From assembly GCA_035708065.1 (NCBI GenBank), contig DASSTC010000043.1, forward strand, positions 6,999-70,998: 64,000 nucleotides of DNA, in the 5' to 3' direction. The notes below the pieces were generated by a model. The model saw only the letters and a program-made list of their open reading frames with translations. It was not told the DNA's origin and ran no database searches. Made by a program: the position numbers and the translations under genes. Shown in pieces: positions 36,493-44,469 of this stretch (within the stretch, counting starts at the first letter, position 1; every line of letters starts with the position of its first letter). Source of the stretch: JAICUY01 sp035708065 (GTDB lineage Bacteria > Chloroflexota > Limnocylindria > QHBO01).

Positions 36493-38142
36493 ATGGCGTC
36501 CGAGCCGCAGATCGTCTACCTCGAGCCCGACGACGAGATCACCTCGGTGGTTCGCCGCCTGCGCGAGACCGATGCCTCCCGGGTCGTGCTCGTTGCGCCG
36601 GGCCGGACCAAGGCGACCTCGTCGGTCGTCGCGCTGCGGCTGCTGGCCGAGGTCGCCCGCGAGGAGGGTCGCGAGGTCGCGCTGGTCGCCGATCCGCTGG
36701 CCCGCACGCTGGCCGCCGAGGCGGGCATCTCGGCCTTCGCCACGGTGCCCGAGGCGACGTCGGGTGCCGCACCGGCCGCCGAAGGCGCGCCCGCGCGCCG
36801 GGCGGCGATCCACGTCGTCCGTCCGGAGTCTCCCGCGTCTCCGCCGCGATCCGGCGCGTCCGACGAGACGCGCGCCGTGCCGGTCGTCGGCCCGGCCGGG
36901 CCGCGCCAGGCGGGCGCCCCGCCGCGTGAGCCACGTCCGGCGCCGCGGCCACGACCGGCGCCCGTGCGGCGCCCGGTGGCGAAACGTCGCTCGGTCGTGC
37001 CGGTCGTCGGCGTGGCGGTTATCATCGTCGCGCTGCTGGCCGCGGTCGGGGTTGCAGCCGCGGTCCTGCCGGCCGCCACGATCCACATCACGCCGGTCGC
37101 GCGAGCGGTCGGTCCGCTGCGCTACGTGGTCACGCCACCGAACCAGGATCATGTCAGCGGCGAGCTCGAGCGGACGCTCAGCGCCGAGGCGACCGGCGAC
37201 CATGTCGAGCGCACCACCGCGCGTGGCGCGGTCCTGTTCCAGAGCGGGAACCCGGGACGCTGCCGGGTGCCGCAGGGCACTCGCGTCGCCGCCGGCAAGA
37301 TCGAGTTCCAGACCGTTGAGACCGTTACCGTCCCGGAGGGCAAGTTCACCGGCCACGGCATCGACCCGGGGCAGGCCAGCGTCGGCATCGTGGCGCTGGC
37401 ACCCGGCACGGCGGGCAATGTGGCCGCCGGCGCGATCGACACGATCGAGGACGACCGCATCACGTTCTGCCTGCGCGGGTTTCCGAACACTACGCATCGG
37501 CTGGTGAGCAATCCGAAGGCGACGGCTGGCGGCGACGAGACGCACACGCCCGAGGTCACGCAGGAGGATGTCGACGGGCTGAAGACGCAGGTCGAGGCGG
37601 CGCTGGGCCGTGACCTGACGCAGGCGCTCGCGGCCAAGCCGGACGCGATCGTCATCGTGCCGGCCGAGCCGGAGCAGCCGAGGGTCGACATTCCGAAGGA
37701 TCTCGTCGGCAGCCGCGGGCAGGAGACATTCGAGCTGACCGGCACGCTGGCCTACGACCGGCCGAGCGTCGCTCGCGCCGACGTCGAGGAAGCGGCACGC
37801 CAGCAGCTGCTCGACGATGCGACGGCGATCCCCGCCGGCACGACGCTCGACCCCGAATCGATCGATGTCGCGATCGGCGATCCGACGCTCGACGGCGACG
37901 TCGTCAAGGTCGCGGTGCAGGTCAGCGCGGCCGCGATCCCCGAGCTCGACGTGGCGCGGCTGCGCAAGCAGGTCGCCGGCAAGACGCCGGGGGAGGCGCA
38001 GGCGCTGCTCGGTGGCATCGGCGTGGCGAAGATCGACCTGTGGCCGGGCTGGGTGAGCCGCATCCCGACGATGGACTGGCGGGTGAGCATCGACGTGGCA
38101 TCGACCGACGGCGTCTCGTCGCAGGCCCCCGGCGCGCCGTAG
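36493..38142 (+). CDS. Single-pass membrane protein with baseplate J-like exterior region
   Basis: 549 residues from ATG 36493 (GTG 36487 also in frame). Residues about 5-85 form a small alpha/beta cytoplasmic domain (IVYLEPDDEITSVVRRL). A long Pro/Arg linker (about 90-165) leads to one membrane helix (about 167-190). The outside part (about 195-540) has the beta-rich pattern of baseplate J-like proteins, with RGAVLFQSGNPGRC and GIVALAPGTAGNVAAGAI. In phages such domains build tail baseplates, but no other phage gene is present. It lies between an FtsA-like gene and ruvX-mltG, so a role in envelope or wall machinery is inferred. The function is unknown. Confidence 0.62.
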   Translation: MASEPQIVYLEPDDEITSVVRRLRETDASRVVLVAPGRTKATSSVVALRLLAEVAREEGREVALVADPLARTLAAEAGISAFATVPEATSGAAPAAEGAPARRAAIHVVRPESPASPPRSGASDETRAVPVVGPAGPRQAGAPPREPRPAPRPRPAPVRRPVAKRRSVVPVVGVAVIIVALLAAVGVAAAVLPAATIHITPVARAVGPLRYVVTPPNQDHVSGELERTLSAEATGDHVERTTARGAVLFQSGNPGRCRVPQGTRVAAGKIEFQTVETVTVPEGKFTGHGIDPGQASVGIVALAPGTAGNVAAGAIDTIEDDRITFCLRGFPNTTHRLVSNPKATAGGDETHTPEVTQEDVDGLKTQVEAALGRDLTQALAAKPDAIVIVPAEPEQPRVDIPKDLVGSRGQETFELTGTLAYDRPSVARADVEEAARQQLLDDATAIPAGTTLDPESIDVAIGDPTLDGDVVKVAVQVSAAAIPELDVARLRKQVAGKTPGEAQALLGGIGVAKIDLWPGWVSRIPTMDWRVSIDVASTDGVSSQAPGAP

Positions 38143-38143
38143 G

Positions 38144-38560
38144 GTGCGCATCCTGGCGATCGACCACGGCAGCCGGCGCATCGGCCTGGCGGTCGGCGAC
38201 ACCGAGACGCGGATGGCGTTCGCGCGTGCGGCGCTGCGGCGGCGGAGCGCCGCAGACGACCTTGCCCGCCTGGGCGAGCTGGCGCGCGTCGAAGGCGTCG
38301 AACGCATCGTCATTGGACTGCCGTTGAACATGGACGGCAGCGAGGGCTCGCAGGCGAAGGCGGCACGGGCATTCGGCGACGCGCTGGCCGGCATCGGTCT
38401 GGAGATCGTCTATGTCGACGAGCGGCTCAGCAGCTGGGAAGCCGCGGAACGGCTGGGCGCGGCGGGCCGCCGCCCGACGCGGGAGAGCGGCGAGCTGGAC
38501 TCGGCGGCGGCAGCCGTCTTCCTGCAACAATACCTGGACATGACCGAGGAGACCCAATGA
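38144..38560 (+). CDS. ruvX: RuvX/YqgF family RNase H-fold nuclease
   Basis: 138 residues from GTG 38144, one base after the preceding stop. RNase H-like fold with ILAIDHGSRRIGLAVGD (first catalytic Asp), IGLPLNMDGSEG, YVDERLSS (Glu) and the last Asp in ELDSAAAAVFLQQYLD. Family members process the 5' end of 16S rRNA (YqgF) and were also named putative Holliday-junction resolvases. The following mltG overlaps by ATGA; ruvX-mltG after alaS is a conserved order in Gram-positive phyla. Confidence 0.88.
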   Translation: MRILAIDHGSRRIGLAVGDTETRMAFARAALRRRSAADDLARLGELARVEGVERIVIGLPLNMDGSEGSQAKAARAFGDALAGIGLEIVYVDERLSSWEAAERLGAAGRRPTRESGELDSAAAAVFLQQYLDMTEETQ

Positions 38561-39882
38561 CCCGTCGCCCCGGCCCGCTTCGTGTCGACGAGCGCCGCAA
38601 CGCGCGGATTCGCGAGCTGCGCGATCAGCGCGAGGCACCCATTCGCCGGCGGCGGCGCTTCCAGCCCGTCGTGCTGCTGGCGTGGTTCGCGGCCGTCGCG
38701 GCGGTTGCCGCCATCGTCATCTTCCTGGGCTTCCTGGCCTTTGCGCCGCGGCTGATGGCGTGGGTCGAGGAGAACCCGGGGAGCATCGAGCACGGCATCG
38801 TGCGCGACTTCGTGCAGTGGTACCGGCCCGGCGAGCTGTCCGACTCGGCGAAGGGTGGCGACGGCCGGATCACGTTCACCGTCGAGCCCGGCTCGAACGA
38901 CGCCCAGATCGGGCACCTGCTGTTCGAGAAGGGGCTCGTCCGTTCCGAGCTGGCCTTCCAGTACGCGGTGATGCGCGCGGGACGGTCGGGCAACCTGCAG
39001 GCCGGCACGTACGACCTGTCGCCGAGCCTCAAGCCGAGCGAGATCGTCGGAGCGCTGCGCCAGGAGAGCGGCCCGGAGATCAGCATCCGCATCGGCGAGG
39101 GCTGGCGGCTGGAGCAGGTCACCGCCTACCTGGCGACGACGAAGACGACGATGAACATCGACCAGTTCGCCAAGCTGGTGAAGGACCCGCCGGCTGACCT
39201 CCTGGCGAAGTACGACTTCTTCAAGGACCTGCCGGTCGGCCGCACCCTGGAGGGCTACCTCTACCCGGACACCTACAGCATCTTTGCCAATGCGTCGGCG
39301 CGCGAGGTCGTGGAGAAGCTGCTCGACAGGTTCGAGTCGAAGCTGACCCCGGAGATTCGCGACGGGCTGGCGAAGCAGGACCTGTCGATCGACGACGCAG
39401 TGAAGATCGCGTCGATCGTCGAGCGCGAGGCGGTGCTCGACGAGGAGCGGCCGCAGATCGCCGGCGTCTATATCAACCGGATCAAGCACCCGGACAACGG
39501 ACAGACCAACGGCCTGCTCAACGCGGACCCGACGCTGCAGTACGGCCTGGCCACGTTCGAGCACGGCGACGCGCCGGTCGACGAATGGGGCAGCATCGAG
39601 TGGTGGCCGAAGCTCGAGGCATCCGGCGGCGACATCGGCGCCGACTGGCCCAAGGCGTTGGCCGGCTACCAGACCTACCTGAATCCGGGTCTGCCGCCAT
39701 CACCGATTGCCGCGCCGCGCGGCTCTTCGCTCGCCGCGGTGGCGGCGCCCGAAGGCGACTACCTCTACTTCGTGGCCGGCTGCCCGAACGGCAAGCGCAA
39801 CGGGTCGCACTACTTCGCCAAGACGAACGGGGAGCACGAGGCGAACATCGCCAAGGCGAACCAGGAGTGCGCCGGCCAGTGA
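38557..39882 (+). CDS. mltG: Endolytic peptidoglycan transglycosylase MltG
   Basis: 441 residues. A basic cytoplasmic N-terminus, one membrane helix (about 37-62), a LysM-like region (TFTVEPGSNDAQIGHLL) and the YceG catalytic domain with LEGYLYPDTY, the catalytic Glu in ASIVEREAVLDEERP and NADPTLQYGLA. It cuts nascent glycan strands outside the membrane and sets their length. A Cys pair near the end (VAGCPNG and a Cys close to the C-terminus) could form a disulfide, which is unusual for the family. pepP starts in its stop codon. Confidence 0.9.
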   Translation: MTRRPGPLRVDERRNARIRELRDQREAPIRRRRRFQPVVLLAWFAAVAAVAAIVIFLGFLAFAPRLMAWVEENPGSIEHGIVRDFVQWYRPGELSDSAKGGDGRITFTVEPGSNDAQIGHLLFEKGLVRSELAFQYAVMRAGRSGNLQAGTYDLSPSLKPSEIVGALRQESGPEISIRIGEGWRLEQVTAYLATTKTTMNIDQFAKLVKDPPADLLAKYDFFKDLPVGRTLEGYLYPDTYSIFANASAREVVEKLLDRFESKLTPEIRDGLAKQDLSIDDAVKIASIVEREAVLDEERPQIAGVYINRIKHPDNGQTNGLLNADPTLQYGLATFEHGDAPVDEWGSIEWWPKLEASGGDIGADWPKALAGYQTYLNPGLPPSPIAAPRGSSLAAVAAPEGDYLYFVAGCPNGKRNGSHYFAKTNGEHEANIAKANQECAGQ

Positions 39883-40985
39883 GCCTCGCCACGACGGCGA
39901 GCACCCGCATGGACCGTGCGCGCGCGCTGCTCGACGAGCTGGCGCTCGATGCCCTGCTCGTCAGCCGTAACGCGAACAAGCGCTACCTTTCGGGGTTCGT
40001 CATCGCGCGCGGCGACGAGGCGACCAGCGGCTTCAGCGGCACGCTGCTGGTCACCCGCGATCGCCAGATCCTGCTGACCGACGCGCGCTACCTCGTCCAG
40101 GCCGCGGACGAGTCCCCGGGCTGGGACGTGCGTCGCACCCAGGGCCGCTTCGCCGGCGAGGTCGGCTCGCTGCTCACCGAGCTCGCGGTTCACCGATGCG
40201 GCGCCGAGGCGACGGTGCTGTCACACGCCGACTGGGCTGCCCTGACCGATGCGACGCACGCCGAGCTGCTGGCGATCGACGCGCCGCTCAATGCGCTGCG
40301 CCTGCGTAAGGACGTTGGCGAGGTCGACGCAATCGCACGTGCGGCCGACCTCACTGACCGATGCTTCGCGCACCTGTGCGACTGGCTGCGGCTCGGCATC
40401 GCCGAGCAGGAGGTTGCCTGGGAGATCGAGCGCTGGTTCCGCGACAACGGCGCGGAAGCGCTGGCATTCGACCCGATCGTGCTCGTTGGTGCTCGTGCTG
40501 CAATGCCGCACGGCCGGCCGTCCGACGTTGCGGTGACCGCAGGCGAACCGCTGCTCATCGACTTCGGCTGCCAGGTCGACGGCTACCGCTCCGACATGAC
40601 CCGGACCCTGTTCGTCGGCGCAGCATCGAAGCGGCAGCGGCAGCTGTACGACGTCGTCCTCGCCGCGCAGCAGGCGGCGTATGATGCGCTGCGGCCCGGC
40701 GTGATCGGTACCACGGTCGACGACGCGGCGCGCGAGGTGATCGCGGCAGCGGGGTACGGCGACGCGTTCAGCCACGGGCTGGGCCACGGCATCGGCCTGG
40801 AGACGCACGAGGCGCCGATGCTGCTGACGTACGATCGGCCGCTCGAGGCGGGGATGGTGCTCACGCTGGAGCCGGGGATCTACCTGGCGGGCGAGATCGG
40901 GATCCGCATCGAGGACGACGTCGCGCTCACCGACGACGGGCCACGGCGCCTGACGAGTGCGCCGCGCGAGCTCATCGTGATTTGA
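39879..40985 (+). CDS. pepP: Xaa-Pro aminopeptidase (M24 family)
   Basis: 368 residues from GTG 39879 (GTGA overlap); ATG 39909 is an in-frame alternative 10 codons later. Creatinase-like N-terminal domain (about 1-125) with SRNANKRYLSGF, then the pita-bread M24 domain with metal ligands Asp in LIDFGCQVDGYRSDMTRT (two Asp), His in SHGLGHGIG, Glu in LEPGIYL and Glu in IRIEDDVAL. It removes N-terminal residues before proline. The pair pepP-efp is widely conserved, and EF-P itself acts on proline runs. The gene ends 52 bases before efp. Confidence 0.88.
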   Translation: MSLATTASTRMDRARALLDELALDALLVSRNANKRYLSGFVIARGDEATSGFSGTLLVTRDRQILLTDARYLVQAADESPGWDVRRTQGRFAGEVGSLLTELAVHRCGAEATVLSHADWAALTDATHAELLAIDAPLNALRLRKDVGEVDAIARAADLTDRCFAHLCDWLRLGIAEQEVAWEIERWFRDNGAEALAFDPIVLVGARAAMPHGRPSDVAVTAGEPLLIDFGCQVDGYRSDMTRTLFVGAASKRQRQLYDVVLAAQQAAYDALRPGVIGTTVDDAAREVIAAAGYGDAFSHGLGHGIGLETHEAPMLLTYDRPLEAGMVLTLEPGIYLAGEIGIRIEDDVALTDDGPRRLTSAPRELIVI

Positions 40986-41037
40986 AACATCGGCGCTGCC
41001 CGAACGGGTGGCTCGGGACGGGAGGCATCGGTATCAC

Positions 41038-41598
41038 GTGATCAGCACCGGAGATGTGAAAAAGGGGATCATCATCGAGCTGGACGGCCAGCTGATGAAG
41101 GTCCTCGACTGGAGCCACATCAAGATGGCCCGCGGGTCGGCACAGGTACGTATGAAGCTGCAGAACGTGCGCAAGGGCGACATCGTCGAACGCACGTTCC
41201 AGGCGGGAACGCGTTGGCCGCGCGCCCGGGTGGAGCAGCGCAAGGTGCAGTACCTGTACAGCGACGGCGACGCCTACCACTTCATGGACTCGGAGACGTA
41301 CGACCAGTTCTCGGTACCGGCCGCGCTGCTCGGCGACGACGCGAAGTACCTCAAGGAGAACACCGAGGTCTTCGTCAGCAACTATGAGAACGAGATCCTG
41401 GGCGTCGACCTGCCGGTGACCGTCGACCTGCGCGTGGTCGAGACCGAGCCGGGGTTCGCCGGCGACACCGCGACCGGTGCCAAGAAGGCCGCGACCGTCG
41501 AAACCGGGCTGGTCGTGCAGGTGCCGCTGTTCGTGAACGAGGGAGATCTGCTACGCGTGGACACGCGGACGGGGGAGTACGTCACGCGGGTCCAATAG
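41038..41598 (+). CDS. efp: Elongation factor P
   Basis: 186 residues from GTG 41038; this start gives the family N-terminus ISTGDVKKG and normal length, whereas the longer frame from 41008 does not. Three beta-barrel domains: KOW-like N domain, then OB domains with a C-terminal GLVVQVPLFVNEGD. EF-P enters the E site to rescue ribosomes stalled at polyproline. The tip loop, usually PGKG with a modified Lys, reads MARGS here with Arg at position 32. Arg32 is the rhamnosylated residue in the EarP group, but the loop differs from that group too. No modification gene (epmA, epmB, earP, ymfI) is in the window. Confidence 0.92.
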   Translation: MISTGDVKKGIIIELDGQLMKVLDWSHIKMARGSAQVRMKLQNVRKGDIVERTFQAGTRWPRARVEQRKVQYLYSDGDAYHFMDSETYDQFSVPAALLGDDAKYLKENTEVFVSNYENEILGVDLPVTVDLRVVETEPGFAGDTATGAKKAATVETGLVVQVPLFVNEGDLLRVDTRTGEYVTRVQ

Positions 41599-41801
41599 GG
41601 GATCGCTGTCGTCGGCCCGCGTATGCGCCCGGTGTATGCAATCCCGCGCGAGGGGCGTCTTACGCGGCGGCCGATGCACTGGGCGTCATCAAACCCGATG
41701 CCACGCGGCGCTTATGCGGCCTTGTATGCCGCTCATGCATGCCGAGTGCGAGTCTGCCGCGGCCGGGCTCGAACCAAACCTTCCAGCGCTAAGGTAGGCC
41801 G
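41599..41801. other. 203-base intergenic region with TATGC repeats
   Basis: No gene is supported here. TATGC occurs at 41622, 41635, 41713 and 41725, as two pairs 13 and 12 bases apart, plus CATGC at 41734 and 41738. Base composition is less GC-rich than the coding flanks. The last 12 bases hold the xseA -10 box. A tRNA-like TCGAACC at about 41768 has no matching cloverleaf. Confidence 0.4.
41790..41795 (+). promoter_or_regulatory. -10 box TAAGGT before xseA, leaderless type
   Basis: TAAGGT fits TANNNT and ends 6 bases before the xseA ATG at 41802. Confidence 0.35.
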
Positions 41802-43064
41802 ATGCAGCCTTCGCCCGAACAGCCGACGCTGTGGTCGACCGCACCCGCGGCACCGCGCATCCTGCGTGTCAGTGACCTCAACCGGCGCGTTCGCGCACTG
41901 CTCGACGGCGATCGCGCCCTGGCCGACGTGTGGGTCGAGGGCGAGATCAGCCAGCCGACGTTCCCGCCGTCGGGTCATTGCTTCTTCACGCTCAAGGATG
42001 GCGCGTCGCAGGTGCGCGCCGTGATGTTCCGCGAGGAGCTCGGCCGCGCGGTGGTGCGGCCGCAGCACGGCATGCAGGTCGTCATCCACGGCCGGGTGCG
42101 TGCCTACGAGCCGCAGGGCATCTACCAGCTGTACGCCTACGAGATCACCCCCGCAGGGGCGGGAGACCTCCATGCGCAGTACGAGGCGCTGCGCGTCAAG
42201 CTCGCCGCCGAAGGGCTGTTCGACGCCGGGAGGAAGCGGCAGCTGCCGCGCTGGCCGCGGCGCATCGGTGTCGTCACCTCGCCGGTCGGTGCGGTGTGGC
42301 GCGACATCGGCAACGTCATGCGCCGCCGCTACCCAATGGTCGAGCTCGTCCTGTCCCCGACGTCCGTGCAGGGAGCGAATGCCGCGCCGGGCATCGTCCG
42401 CGCGCTGCGCCGCGTCTACGCGCAGCCTGGCCTCGACCTCGTGATCCTTGCTCGCGGCGGTGGCTCGCTCGAGGACCTGTGGCCCTTCAACGACGAACGG
42501 GTCGTGCGCTGCGTGGTCGAGGCGCCACTCCCCGTGGTCGTCGGCGTGGGGCACGAGAGCGACGTGACGCTGGCCGACTTCGCCGCTGACGTGCGCGCTC
42601 CGACCCCGAGCGCGGCCGCCGAGCTGGCTGTCCCCGATGTCTCGCAGCTCGTCACCGTCCTCGGCCGCCTCCGCGAGCGCGCCGGCTCCGCGCTCACCAC
42701 ACGCGTCGGCGAGCGGCGGCGATTGCTGAGCGCCGAGGAGCGGGCGCTGGCCGCCCACGCGCCGAACCTCGAGGCGGCGCGCCAGCAGGCGGCCGAGCTC
42801 GTCGACCGCGGGCATCGGGCGCTGCAGGGGCGTGTTGAGCGCGAAGGGACGCGCCTGGCGGGCATGCGCGACGCGCTGCGGGCGCTCGGCCCGGTGGCGA
42901 CGCTCGAGCGCGGCTACGCGGTGGCGCGAACGGCAGAGGGCGAGATCATTCGCTCGCCCGACCAGGCGACGGTCGGCGCCGAGGTCGAGATCGTCGTCGC
43001 GCACGGCAGCCTGGGCACGCGCGTCGAGCGACTTTCGACCGACGGAGGAGGTGATCTGCTGTGA
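41802..43064 (+). CDS. xseA: Exodeoxyribonuclease VII large subunit
   Basis: 420 residues. N-terminal OB domain (VWVEGEISQPTFPPSGHCFFTLKD) and catalytic domain with GVVTSPVGAVWRDI, the ILARGGGSLEDLWPFNDE motif and VGVGHESDVTLADFAADVRAPTPSAAAE, then a coiled coil that binds XseB subunits. With XseB it degrades single-stranded DNA from both ends in the cytoplasm. The small-subunit gene overlaps by GTGA and has a very strong Shine-Dalgarno, fitting the several small subunits needed per large one. Confidence 0.92.
   Translation: MQPSPEQPTLWSTAPAAPRILRVSDLNRRVRALLDGDRALADVWVEGEISQPTFPPSGHCFFTLKDGASQVRAVMFREELGRAVVRPQHGMQVVIHGRVRAYEPQGIYQLYAYEITPAGAGDLHAQYEALRVKLAAEGLFDAGRKRQLPRWPRRIGVVTSPVGAVWRDIGNVMRRRYPMVELVLSPTSVQGANAAPGIVRALRRVYAQPGLDLVILARGGGSLEDLWPFNDERVVRCVVEAPLPVVVGVGHESDVTLADFAADVRAPTPSAAAELAVPDVSQLVTVLGRLRERAGSALTTRVGERRRLLSAEERALAAHAPNLEAARQQAAELVDRGHRALQGRVEREGTRLAGMRDALRALGPVATLERGYAVARTAEGEIIRSPDQATVGAEVEIVVAHGSLGTRVERLSTDGGGDLL
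43046..43056 (+). promoter_or_regulatory. Full-length Shine-Dalgarno before xseB
   Basis: AGGAGGTGATC is an 11-base match to the usual 16S rRNA 3' end, 4 bases before GTG 43061. It shows that the organism uses a standard anti-Shine-Dalgarno alongside its apparent leaderless starts. Confidence 0.75.
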
Positions 43065-43306
43065 CCGATGCGACGACATTGAGCGACGAGGACCTCGCCA
43101 AGCGGCCGTTCGACGAGCTGGTGGTCGAGCTGCAGCGCATCGTGCAGCAGCTGGAGGCGGGGAGCGTCGGGCTCGAGGAGAGCATCGTGCTGTACCGCGA
43201 AGGGCTGCGGCTCCACGCCGCATGCGAGGCGCGCCTGCGCGATGCCGAGCTGAAGATCACCGAGCTCGGGCGCGGCGTGCGCTCGATCGAGGACGCCCAG
43301 ACCTGA
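43061..43306 (+). CDS. xseB: Exodeoxyribonuclease VII small subunit
   Basis: 81 residues from GTG 43061. Two helices with the family pattern RPFDELVVELQRIVQQLEAG and LEESIVLYREGLRLHAACEARL. It binds the coiled coil of XseA. It is the second gene of the xseAB pair, with a strong ribosome-binding site. In many bacteria ispA, then dxs, follow; here a lipoprotein gene starts in its stop codon and dxs is 7.5 kb away. Confidence 0.9.
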   Translation: MTDATTLSDEDLAKRPFDELVVELQRIVQQLEAGSVGLEESIVLYREGLRLHAACEARLRDAELKITELGRGVRSIEDAQT

Positions 43307-43980
43307 TGCGACCTCCTCGGTTGGCCGTCGTCCTGATGCTCACCGCCGTGCTGGGCGCGGGTTGTGCCGAGCCTCGCCAACCGGCCGTCGCGGTCCCGAC
43401 GACGCACATCGTCGTCACGCTGCAGACCCGCGACAAGACGCAGATCGACGCCGCGATGGAGGTCCTCGGCGCGCGGCTCAAGGCGCTGGGCATCGGAACC
43501 TTCAGCGCCGGCGCCGGCGACTGGATCACGTACGACCTGCCAACGGCCGATCTGCCGGAGCGGGAGGTCCTCGACGACGTCCTGCATCGGCGCGGTGTCC
43601 TGTCACTGCTCGCCTGGCCGGCGGCGGGCCAGCCCGCGCCGGTCGAGGGAGACGCCGTTCCCGCCGGCATGCAGTCACTCGTCGACCCGGCGACGGCCAT
43701 CACCTCCGCCGAGGTCGTCGATCAAAATGGGGCACGCGGAGTGAATGTCGTGCTGTCGCCTGCCGCCTCCGCCGCGGTGAGCGAATTCACCGCGCGTCAC
43801 GTCAACGGCTACATGCCGCTGGCGATGGACGGCCGGATCCTGGTCTCGCCGATCATCCAGTCGCCGATCGACGGCGGCGAGCTGCTGATCCAGCTGACCG
43901 ACGATGCGCCGATCGATCCCGCCGCGCTGGCGGCGATTCTTTCTTCCGGCCCGCTGCCCGAGGGCGTCATCGGTCGCTGA
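43306..43980 (+). CDS. Lipoprotein resembling the SecD periplasmic (P1) region
   Basis: 224 residues, TGATG overlap with xseB. Signal peptide with lipobox LGAGC, so Cys20 is probably lipidated. The body has the plan of the SecD P1 domain: TAITSAEVVDQNGARGVNVV followed by LAMDGRILVSPIIQSPIDGG, the stretch that in SecD reads like IVLDGKVISAPxIxxPI. No SecD membrane segments are present. SecD/SecDF uses this domain to pull secreted proteins out of the translocon. A stand-alone anchored version could assist secretion or folding, but this is inference. Co-translation with xseAB looks accidental. Confidence 0.65.
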   Translation: MRPPRLAVVLMLTAVLGAGCAEPRQPAVAVPTTHIVVTLQTRDKTQIDAAMEVLGARLKALGIGTFSAGAGDWITYDLPTADLPEREVLDDVLHRRGVLSLLAWPAAGQPAPVEGDAVPAGMQSLVDPATAITSAEVVDQNGARGVNVVLSPAASAAVSEFTARHVNGYMPLAMDGRILVSPIIQSPIDGGELLIQLTDDAPIDPAALAAILSSGPLPEGVIGR

Positions 43981-44082
43981 CACGTTCCGGGGTGGCACGG
44001 CGTATGCGCCAAGCTCCTCGGTGCCCCCACGCGGAAGAGATCCGCGGTCGGCGGTGCCCGAAAACCGGAAGGAGCTGCGCCG
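43981..44082. other. 102-base leader before the ASRT-like gene
   Basis: No gene. It contains a 6-bp inverted repeat CGCGGA/TCCGCG around AGAGA (44030-44046) and imperfectly pairing GGGGTGGCAC and GTGCCCCCAC segments (about 43989-44030). An AAGGAG ribosome-binding site lies 8 bases before ATG 44083. The folding potential could be a leader regulator or a terminator of the previous gene. Confidence 0.35.
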
Positions 44083-44469
44083 ATGACACAGCCGATCGGC
44101 CGGCGTCGCTGGGCCATCGCGGAAGGCTGGATCCCCGATTACAGCAACGGACCCGAGCCGCAGATGACCAGCCACGAGACGGCCTGCCTGCTCAATGCAT
44201 CCGACACCGATGCCAACGTCACGATCACCGTCTTCTTCGCCGATCGGGAGCCGGTCGGCCCGTACCGCGTCGAGGTCCCGGCGCGCCGCACCCGCCACGT
44301 CCGCTTCAACGACCTGACCGACCCGCAGCCGGTGCCGCGCGCCACCGACTACTCGAGCATCATCGAGTCGGACGTGCCGATCGTCGTGCAGCACACACGC
44401 CTCGACTCGCGGCAGTCCGAGAACGCGCTGCTGACCACGCTCGCCTATGCGGCCGAGGCGGCGTCATGA
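44083..44469 (+). CDS. ASRT-family (sensory rhodopsin transducer-like) ligand-binding protein
   Basis: 128 residues with AAGGAG upstream. Compact beta-rich protein matching the Anabaena sensory rhodopsin transducer family: RRWAIAEGWIPDYSNGPEPQ, SHETACLLNASDTDANV, FFADREPVGPYRVEVPARRTRHVRFND and VPIVVQHTRLDSRQSENAL. ASRT interacts with a rhodopsin in Anabaena, but most members have no rhodopsin partner, and the family has been proposed to bind sugars or other small molecules. There is no rhodopsin here. It is translationally coupled to a TPP enzyme and heads a four-gene carbon-acid operon, so a ligand-binding or regulatory role for that pathway is likely. Confidence 0.78.
   Translation: MTQPIGRRRWAIAEGWIPDYSNGPEPQMTSHETACLLNASDTDANVTITVFFADREPVGPYRVEVPARRTRHVRFNDLTDPQPVPRATDYSSIIESDVPIVVQHTRLDSRQSENALLTTLAYAAEAAS

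Noticed and set aside
36493..38142. Baseplate J-like domain as evidence of a prophage or tailocin
   Set aside because: No other tail, capsid, lysis or integrase genes; neighbours are alaS, ruvX and mltG; the protein has a membrane helix and cytosolic domain unlike phage baseplates.
41740..41790. tRNA-like GGGCTCGAACC in the efp-xseA gap
   Set aside because: No acceptor, D or anticodon stems can be paired around it.
41623..42024. Open frame starting in the efp-xseA gap
   Set aside because: It runs out of frame into xseA, is rich in Arg, Cys and Pro, and has no ribosome-binding site.
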